From positions 1-6,338 of the forward strand of contig JAFYRZ010000186.1 of NCBI GenBank assembly GCA_017546745.1: DNA of 6,338 bases, read 5' to 3'. The position numbers and the translations under genes were made by a program. Shown piece after piece: positions 1 through 3,807 of this stretch. The DNA comes from Clostridia bacterium (GTDB lineage Bacteria > Bacillota_A > Clostridia > Oscillospirales > CAG-272). The notes under the pieces are model-generated. The model made no database searches. It was not told the origin of the DNA and saw nothing but the letters and a program-made list of their open reading frames with translations. Position 1 is the first letter of the stretch. Every line of letters begins with the position of its first letter.

Positions 1-418
1 CAAGGAGCAGCACATCACCATCACCTCCTCCACCAATATGTCCAAGGAGGACATCGAGAAGGCGGTTCGCGAGGCAGAGAAATTTGCCGAGGAGGACAAG
101 AAGCAGAAGGAGGCAGTTGAGGTCAAGAACCAGGCAGACCATATGATCTTCCAGACCGAGAAGAGCATGACCGAGCTTGGCGACAAGATCACCGACGCAG
201 ATAAGGCTCCCGTTAACGACGCTATCGCAAAGCTTAAGGAGACCCTTAAGGGCAACGATACCGACGCTATCAAGGCAGACACCGAGGCTCTCCAGAAGGC
301 ATTCTATCCCATCGCAGAGAAGATCTACAAGGAAGAGGCTGCAAAGGGACAGGGCGGTCCTCAGGACGCAGGCGACGGCAACGTTTACGGCGCAGACTTT
401 GAGGATAAGACCAACTGA
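1..418 (+). CDS. dnaK: Chaperone protein DnaK (Hsp70), C-terminal part only
   Basis: DnaK is the ATP-driven cytoplasmic Hsp70 chaperone that works with DnaJ and GrpE. The reading frame is open from base 2 to the TGA at 416-418, giving the last 138 residues, roughly a fifth of a normal 600-640 residue DnaK. It opens with KEQHITITSSTN, which matches the last strand of the substrate-binding beta domain (usually KEQKITITASTN). The rest is the charged helical lid (SKEDIEKAVREAEKFAEED, then the QTEKSM and AFYPIAEKIY helices) and a short flexible tail ending in DADFEDK-like YGADFEDKTN. An internal ATG at 38 is not the start, because family sequence continues upstream of it. The ATPase domain lies off the left edge. 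dnaJ follows 97 bases downstream on the same strand, the usual order in Firmicutes. Identity is secure; only completeness is lacking. Confidence 0.95.
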   Translation, partial: KEQHITITSSTNMSKEDIEKAVREAEKFAEEDKKQKEAVEVKNQADHMIFQTEKSMTELGDKITDADKAPVNDAIAKLKETLKGNDTDAIKADTEALQKAFYPIAEKIYKEEAAKGQGGPQDAGDGNVYGADFEDKTN

Positions 419-426
419 TAATATAG

Positions 427-463
427 AGGACGGAGGGTGGCGTTTGCCCCCCTCCGCCGTCCT
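427..463 (+). terminator. GC-rich hairpin between dnaK and dnaJ (attenuator or processing site)
   Basis: AGGACGG (427-433) pairs with CCGTCCT (457-463). Inside it, AGGG (434-437) pairs with CCCT (450-453) and GG with CC, leaving a three-base bulge (454-456) and a loop at 441-446. It begins nine bases after the dnaK stop. There is no clean T-run behind it, only GAATTTTACT further on, so it is a poor intrinsic terminator. Inference: it may partly attenuate or stabilise the dnaK message, lowering dnaJ relative to dnaK. Confidence 0.45.
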
Positions 464-515
464 ATGAATAGAATTTTACTAACTATTGTTTACAAAAGAT
501 AAAGAAGGCAACTAA

Positions 516-1643
516 ATGGCTGATAACAAAAGAGATTATTACGAGGTGCTTGGCGTATCAAAGAGCGCTGACGAAAACGAAATAAAAAAGGCGTATCGCG
601 TTCTCGCAAAGAAGTATCACCCCGATATGAATCCCGGAGATAAGGAGGCCGAGGCGAAGTTTAAGGAGGTCAACGAGGCCTACGACGTTCTCTCGGATAA
701 AGACAAGAGAGCAAAGTACGACCAGTACGGCCACGCGGCGTTCGACCCGTCTATGGGTGGCGGCTCAGGCTTTGGCGGCTTCGGCGGCTTTGGCGGTGAC
801 TTTGATTTCGGAGATATCTTCTCCTCCTTCTTCGGTGGCGGCGGCTCCTCCGCGAGACGTCAGAACGCGCCTATTGATGGCGACGATATTCTTTCGAGAA
901 TTACGATCAGCTTTGACGAGGCGGTATTCGGCTGTAAGCGCGAGGTAAGCTTTGCGAGGGTCGAGGGCTGCTCCGAATGCTCTACGACGGGTGCTAAGCG
1001 CGGCACGTCTCCCGAGACCTGTCAGACCTGTCGCGGTAGCGGTAGAGTGACCGTGACACAGCGCACCATGCTTGGCGAGATGCGCACACAGCGCTCCTGC
1101 TCCGACTGTCGCGGTACGGGTAAGATCGTTAAGACCCCCTGTACGAACTGTAACGGCAAGGGCTATATCAAGATAAACAAGAAGCTCGAGGTCTCTATCC
1201 CTGCAGGCATCGACACTATGCAGAGGATAGTTCTTCGCGGACAGGGCTCTGCCGGCAGAAACGGCGGTATGGCAGGCGACCTTATCATCGAGGTTACCGT
1301 AAAGCCGCACGAGGTATTTACCCGCGAGGGCTCCGACGTGTTCTGTGAGGTGCCGATAAGCTTTACCGAGGCGGCGCTCGGCGCAGAGATCGATATCCCG
1401 ACCCTCGACGGCAAGAGCGAAAAGTACACTATCCCCGAGGGAACGCAGTCCGGCACTTCCTTCACCCTGCGCGGTAAGGGCATCACAAACATAAATTCCA
1501 AGCGTCGCGGTGACCTTATTCTCACCGTCGTCGTCGAAACTCCGAGAGCACTTAACGACGAGCAGAAAAAGCTCCTTAAAGCCCTTGGCGAGTCGCTCGG
1601 CGAAAAGAGCAGTACGACAAAGCGCAAAAAGTGGTTTAAGTGA
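516..1643 (+). CDS. dnaJ: Chaperone protein DnaJ (Hsp40, type I)
   Basis: DnaJ is the J-domain co-chaperone that delivers unfolded clients to DnaK and stimulates its ATPase. The protein is 375 residues, normal for the family, and all type I domains are present. The J domain (about 6-71) carries the HPD motif at 35-37. A Gly/Phe-rich linker (about 76-110) contains a DIF motif at 100-102. The zinc-finger domain has Cys pairs at 152/155, 169/172, 195/198 and 209/212. The first pair reads CSECSTTG, so it lacks the first glycine of the usual CxxCxGxG, while the other three ([24 protein letters not shown]) are canonical. Two C-terminal substrate-binding beta domains follow, and a basic tail ends in KRKKWFK. 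The start is supported by AGAAGG at 503-508, seven bases before the ATG. The TGA (1641-1643) lies inside the first hairpin of the following array. Confidence 0.98.
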   Translation: MADNKRDYYEVLGVSKSADENEIKKAYRVLAKKYHPDMNPGDKEAEAKFKEVNEAYDVLSDKDKRAKYDQYGHAAFDPSMGGGSGFGGFGGFGGDFDFGDIFSSFFGGGGSSARRQNAPIDGDDILSRITISFDEAVFGCKREVSFARVEGCSECSTTGAKRGTSPETCQTCRGSGRVTVTQRTMLGEMRTQRSCSDCRGTGKIVKTPCTNCNGKGYIKINKKLEVSIPAGIDTMQRIVLRGQGSAGRNGGMAGDLIIEVTVKPHEVFTREGSDVFCEVPISFTEAALGAEIDIPTLDGKSEKYTIPEGTQSGTSFTLRGKGITNINSKRRGDLILTVVVETPRALNDEQKKLLKALGESLGEKSSTTKRKKWFK

Positions 1644-1834
1644 ATTTGTGTCCGCAGGGAACGCAAATTCAACTATGATTGCCCTTACGGGCAAGCTATG
1701 AGTTATGATATGCTTCGCATAGTTATGAGATGCCTATGGCATCGTTGTAGGGCGGTGGCAGCAACCCACCGTTAAAGGGCAATCATATCATAACGTTTGC
1801 ACAGCAAATTTATAACGGTGAGCGAAAGCGAGCC
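1642..1834. repeat. Palindromic array downstream of dnaJ (about six short hairpins)
   Basis: This stretch is a chain of short inverted repeats. GAATTTGTG (1642-1650) pairs with CGCAAATTC (1662-1670) with one G-T wobble. TTGCCC-TTAC-GGGCAA lies at 1679-1694, TATGC-TTC-GCATA at 1709-1721 and GATGCC-TAT-GGCATC at 1729-1743. CGGTGG (1753-1758) pairs with CCACCG (1766-1771). TTTGC-ACA-GCAAA is at 1796-1808, and a weaker GAAA-loop stem at 1817-1834. Spacers on the left read GTTATGA; spacers on the right read TCATAAC, its reverse complement, so the array is roughly mirror-symmetric around 1753-1771. A 13-base perfect inverted repeat (1674-1686 with 1775-1787) also joins the two halves. No gene is supported here. 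Confidence 0.85.
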
Positions 1835-1860
1835 TCATAACTCTACGCTGAAATGCGTTT

Positions 1861-1901
1861 ATAATAAAAAGTGACGAGAAATTCTCGTCACTTTTTATTA
1901 T
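1861..1901. terminator. Bidirectional intrinsic terminator, 41-base perfect palindrome
   Basis: Bases 1861-1880 are the exact reverse complement of 1882-1901 around a single A at 1881. The GC-rich core GTGACGAG/CTCGTCAC is flanked by A5 on one side and T5 on the other, so both strands show a hairpin followed by a T-run. It lies between convergent genes: the plus-strand dnaJ unit and the minus-strand membrane-protein gene, whose stop codon begins 10 bases away. It should terminate both transcripts. Confidence 0.93.
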
Positions 1902-1911
1902 GTATGGATGC

Positions 1912-2502
1912 TTATTGAACGTCTTCGGGAACGTCAACGATGGGTGCGGCAACGGGCTCTGCTACAAGCTCCTCGGGAGGAAGATTATCGAGTGTACGGC
2001 GCGCCTTGATACCGATGGCAAGGAAGACGATAACAACACCGTGGAACACGTAATCAATGATCATATCGGGGGAAATTCCGTAATAGCCGAACATTACGAC
2101 CGTATCGATAATGAAGAATACGAGCGCGAAAACGAGCCAGCCGACTCTGCCCTTGTTAGAAAGGAAGAAAGCAAGCACGTAAAGTGCGGTTATAACGAGG
2201 GCGATCGCCAGGGCAACGTAAAATACCGGCGCGGGCAGGAATTCTGCCGTTGCAACGTCAATCTCAAGATACTCGTAGATCTCGGGCGAAAGCATTCCGC
2301 AATAAAGAGCGGAAACAAAGGAAAGAAGATAAGGCACGGTAGCCGAGAAGAGGAAGTACGTATCGCTTCCAGTAATTACGAAAATAACGTTTACAAGCGT
2401 CATTATCGCAACGAGCAAAAGGTCTATCCTTGCGCTTCTGTACTTGTTTTCGAGCATAGCTCTTTCGCTAAGCCCCTGGTTTTGATTAAAGAATTTTGCC
2501 AT
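1912..2502 (-). CDS. Five-helix membrane protein of unknown function
   Basis: The product is 196 residues and I do not recognise a named family. It has a short polar N-terminus (MAKFFNQNQGLSERAML) followed by five hydrophobic segments at about 26-45, 49-69, 93-114, 119-140 and 147-165. A 20-residue acidic loop (72-92) separates helices 2 and 3. The C-terminal tail (about 166-196) is basic just after helix 5 (KARR) and then rich in Pro, Glu and Val, which suggests a cytosolic tail by the positive-inside rule. No catalytic motif or conserved Cys/His cluster is visible. The start is well fixed: GGAGGA lies on the minus strand at 2512-2507, four bases before the ATG, with a consensus promoter just upstream. 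A strong terminator follows ten bases after the stop, so it is probably transcribed alone. The plus-strand frame covering the same bases is a shadow. Confidence 0.85.
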   Translation of the reverse strand: MAKFFNQNQGLSERAMLENKYRSARIDLLLVAIMTLVNVIFVITGSDTYFLFSATVPYLLSFVSALYCGMLSPEIYEYLEIDVATAEFLPAPVFYVALAIALVITALYVLAFFLSNKGRVGWLVFALVFFIIDTVVMFGYYGISPDMIIDYVFHGVVIVFLAIGIKARRTLDNLPPEELVAEPVAAPIVDVPEDVQ

Positions 2503-2537
2503 AACGTCCTCCGGGATAAATTTTTATAGTCACCTAC

Positions 2538-2566
2538 ATTATAGCACTTATTTAAAGAATTGTCAA
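2538..2566 (-). promoter_or_regulatory. Consensus SigA-type promoter for the five-helix membrane protein
   Basis: On the minus strand, TTGACA (2566-2561) and TATAAT (2543-2538) are separated by exactly 17 bases, a six-out-of-six match in both boxes. A run of seven T/A pairs lies just upstream. Transcription should begin near 2531, leaving a leader of roughly 30 bases containing the GGAGGA ribosome site. Confidence 0.92.
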
Positions 2567-2617
2567 CCTTTTTTTACATTTGGGGTCGAGCAGAAAATAG
2601 TGCATAATGAATAATTC

Positions 2618-2654
2618 ACGTTTGCGAAGCAAACATATCACGCACCAAAAGCGC
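2618..2654. repeat. Degenerate single copy of the palindromic repeat
   Basis: These 37 bases match 3678-3714 at 34 positions, and all three differences are A here against G there. The first hairpin is intact: GTTTGC (2620-2625), loop GAA, GCAAAC (2629-2634). The second (GCACC-AAA-AGCGC) has lost two of its five pairs compared with the intact GCGCC-AAA-GGCGC copy. An AT-rich stretch (about 2601-2616) precedes it. Confidence 0.8.
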
Positions 2655-2676
2655 AGATCATAATCCGTTTTTTCAT
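2638..2676 (-). pseudogene. Truncated 12-codon reading frame with strong ribosome site
   Basis: On the minus strand, AAGGAGG (2690-2684) lies seven bases before an ATG at 2676, followed by MKKRIMICAFGA and TGA. The lysine/arginine start followed by hydrophobic residues resembles the beginning of a signal peptide. The last codons and the stop fall inside the palindromic repeat at 2618-2654, which suggests that a gene was cut off when the repeat arrived or a deletion joined the two. The 21 bases from the ribosome site to the ATG (2674-2694) match those of the TPR-like gene upstream (3496-3516) at 20 positions. It begins 33 bases after that gene's stop codon. It could instead be a genuine tiny peptide, which the sequence alone cannot exclude. 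Confidence 0.5.
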
Positions 2677-2709
2677 TTTCCCGCCTCCTTGCGTCTGACT
2701 TAACCTGCC

Positions 2710-3498
2710 TTACCCAAGCCTTTCGAGCGCTTCGGCGGCGCGAGGCTTTAGCTCGGTTTCTCCGCCGTTTTCAAGGCAGTATTTATAGTGCGAGATCGCT
2801 TTATCAACCTCGCCCATTTTCTCGTAGATTTCCGCGAGGGAGAAATTTACCGAGAGCCTTGAGAGATTATCGAGCTTCGGAAACGGCCTTGAAAGATTGG
2901 CGAGGTTATACGCCTCTGCCGTTTTATAGTCGCCGAGAGCGTTTGCGCGATCGCCCTTCAGAATAGCATCAGCCAAGGTTCTGCTTCCAATATCCAGCTT
3001 CAACTCGCGCACCTCGTTAAAGATGATCTCCGCCTCGTCAGTCATGCCGTAGGAGAACAGAAGCGCGCTTTTAACAAGCCTTGCGCCGTTTCTCTTCTTT
3101 TTGCTTGCGACGCGGATCATTTCGTCTGCCGTCGAGAGCGCCGCCTCCTTGTCGCCCAAAATGTCGTATGCCACCGCAACGAGAAGCAGGACCTCAATGC
3201 CCGGCCTTTTAACGGCGTAGTCCTCCGAAGCGTTTATCCGCTCATATTCCTTAATAAATTCAGCCGGCTTAAGCTCATATCTTACAAGCTTGTTTCCTAA
3301 ATTTATAAGCTTCCCCTTGCCCTCGGCATATCTGCCCCAAATGACGAAAATAGGGCAAAAGGCATACATAAATATAGCTAAAGAGCGAAGAAAAGAGTCA
3401 CCCAAGAGTAAATAAAACCCGAGAAACGCGCTGCCTAAAATAAAATAGCAAACAGCCAAAAACGTTATTTTAAAAATCGACCTTTTAGTTAAAAACAT
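2710..3498 (-). CDS. Membrane-anchored TPR-like repeat protein
   Basis: This is a 262-residue protein. Two hydrophobic segments (about 11-32 and 36-54) form an N-terminal hairpin anchor. The rest is a soluble helical domain, probably cytosolic since basic residues flank both ends of the anchor (TKR before, GRYAEGKGK after). Helix pairs with TPR spacing are visible at about 102-132 (AYDILGDKEAALSTADEMI), 143-167, 183-203 (ALGDYKTAEAYNLANL) and most clearly 216-246 (LAEIYEKMGEVDKAISHYKY). TPR arrays are protein-interaction scaffolds, so a role in holding partners at the membrane is an inference; no enzyme motif is visible and the partner is unknown. The start is well supported by AAGGAGG (3512-3506), seven bases before the ATG, and a good promoter upstream. 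No clear terminator follows, so read-through toward 2502 is possible. Confidence 0.88.
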   Translation of the reverse strand: MFLTKRSIFKITFLAVCYFILGSAFLGFYLLLGDSFLRSLAIFMYAFCPIFVIWGRYAEGKGKLINLGNKLVRYELKPAEFIKEYERINASEDYAVKRPGIEVLLLVAVAYDILGDKEAALSTADEMIRVASKKKRNGARLVKSALLFSYGMTDEAEIIFNEVRELKLDIGSRTLADAILKGDRANALGDYKTAEAYNLANLSRPFPKLDNLSRLSVNFSLAEIYEKMGEVDKAISHYKYCLENGGETELKPRAAEALERLG

Positions 3499-3524
3499 TT
3501 TTCCGCCTCCTTGCGTTTTTCTTT

Positions 3525-3553
3525 ATTTTACCACAAATTTGGGATTTTGTAAA
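3525..3553 (-). promoter_or_regulatory. Extended -10 promoter for the TPR-like gene
   Basis: On the minus strand, TTTACA (3553-3548) and TAAAAT (3530-3525) are 17 bases apart, five-out-of-six matches in both boxes. TG at 3533-3532 gives an extended -10 (TGGTAAAAT). Transcription would start near 3518, just ahead of the ribosome site. The gene-free stretch 3499-3807 thus holds this promoter, the palindromic array at 3571-3714 and two further hairpins. Confidence 0.8.
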
Positions 3554-3570
3554 GAAGAATTTTGTTTTTA

Positions 3571-3714
3571 ACGTTCGCGAAGCGAACATATCTCATTGCA
3601 TTGTAGGGGAGGATAGTATCCTCCCGAATTAAACGAGATAAAAAACCGGGAGGCTGATAGCCTCCCCTACAAATATCACGTTTGCGAAGCGAACATATCA
3701 CGCGCCAAAGGCGC
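3571..3714. repeat. Second palindromic array, two arms around a 72-base core
   Basis: The left arm is GTTCGC-GAA-GCGAAC (3573-3587) followed by ATATC. The core is the inverted-repeat element at 3601-3672. The right arm is GTTTGC-GAA-GCGAAC (3680-3694, one wobble), ATATCAC, then GCGCC-AAA-GGCGC (3702-3714). The two arm hairpins are direct repeats of each other: 3571-3592 and 3678-3699 match at 21 of 22 bases. Short stems with three-base loops and ATATCA-like spacers also occur in the array behind dnaJ, so both belong to one loose family. A 79-codon frame crossing the array on the minus strand simply translates these repeats and has no ribosome site I trust. Confidence 0.85.
3601..3672. mobile_element. 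72-base element with 12-base perfect inverted ends (MITE-like)
   Basis: TTGTAGGGGAGG (3601-3612) is the exact reverse complement of CCTCCCCTACAA (3661-3672). Two nested hairpins lie within: GGGAGGATA-G-TATCCTCCC at 3607-3625 and GGGAGGCT-GAT-AGCCTCCC at 3648-3666. It carries no gene. Inverted ends without coding capacity are typical of miniature elements moved in trans, or of REP-like sequences; which applies is inference. I see no convincing target-site duplication. Confidence 0.6.
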
Positions 3715-3733
3715 ATATTGGCGACAAAAAGAT

Positions 3734-3759
3734 GGGAGATGCTCCGAGGAGCATCTCCC
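3734..3759 (-). terminator. Intrinsic terminator of the surface-protein gene
   Basis: GGGAGATGCTCC (3734-3745) pairs perfectly with GGAGCATCTCCC (3748-3759) across a two-base centre. Read on the minus strand, the hairpin is followed by ATCTTTTTG, a fair T-run, about 50 bases after the stop of the gene ending at 3808. Read on the plus strand it is followed by TTTT, but no plus-strand gene feeds it. Confidence 0.8.
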
Positions 3760-3779
3760 TTTTCCACACGAGGTGGGGG

Positions 3780-3796
3780 TAGAGCCTAAGGCTCTA
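3780..3796. other. Small stem-loop just after the surface-protein stop codon
   Basis: TAGAGCC (3780-3786), loop TAA, GGCTCTA (3790-3796) form a seven-pair stem 11 bases beyond the stop at 3808. On the minus strand no T-run follows, so it is unlikely to terminate by itself. It may protect the 3' end of the message, or be another short palindrome of the kind found in the arrays. Confidence 0.55.
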
Positions 3797-3807
3797 TTTT
3801 GGTTTGA

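Noticed and set aside
177..467. Plus-strand frame overlapping the dnaK end
   Set aside because: Out-of-frame shadow of dnaK, rich in Arg, Ser and Thr, and running into the hairpin.
419..515. Possible CIRCE operator or separate promoter before dnaJ
   Set aside because: No TTAGCACTC/GAGTGCTAA pair is present. TTTACA at 490-495 has no -10 box at a proper distance.
765..1694. Long open frame on the minus strand across dnaJ (309 codons) and a second one at 1163-1672
   Set aside because: Both lie antisense to a complete, well-conserved dnaJ and have compositionally biased translations with no recognisable domain.
1642..1834. Possible CRISPR array
   Set aside because: Units vary in sequence and length, each is its own palindrome, and there are no regular unique spacers or cas genes.
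1900..2529. Plus-strand frame of 209 codons
   Set aside because: It is antisense to the membrane-protein gene, which has a consensus promoter, a ribosome site and clear hydrophobic helices. The plus frame begins inside the terminator and reads as a charged, low-plausibility protein.
3528..3767. Minus-strand frame of 79 codons across the second array
   Set aside because: It only translates hairpins and the 72-base element, and overlaps the promoter of the TPR-like gene.
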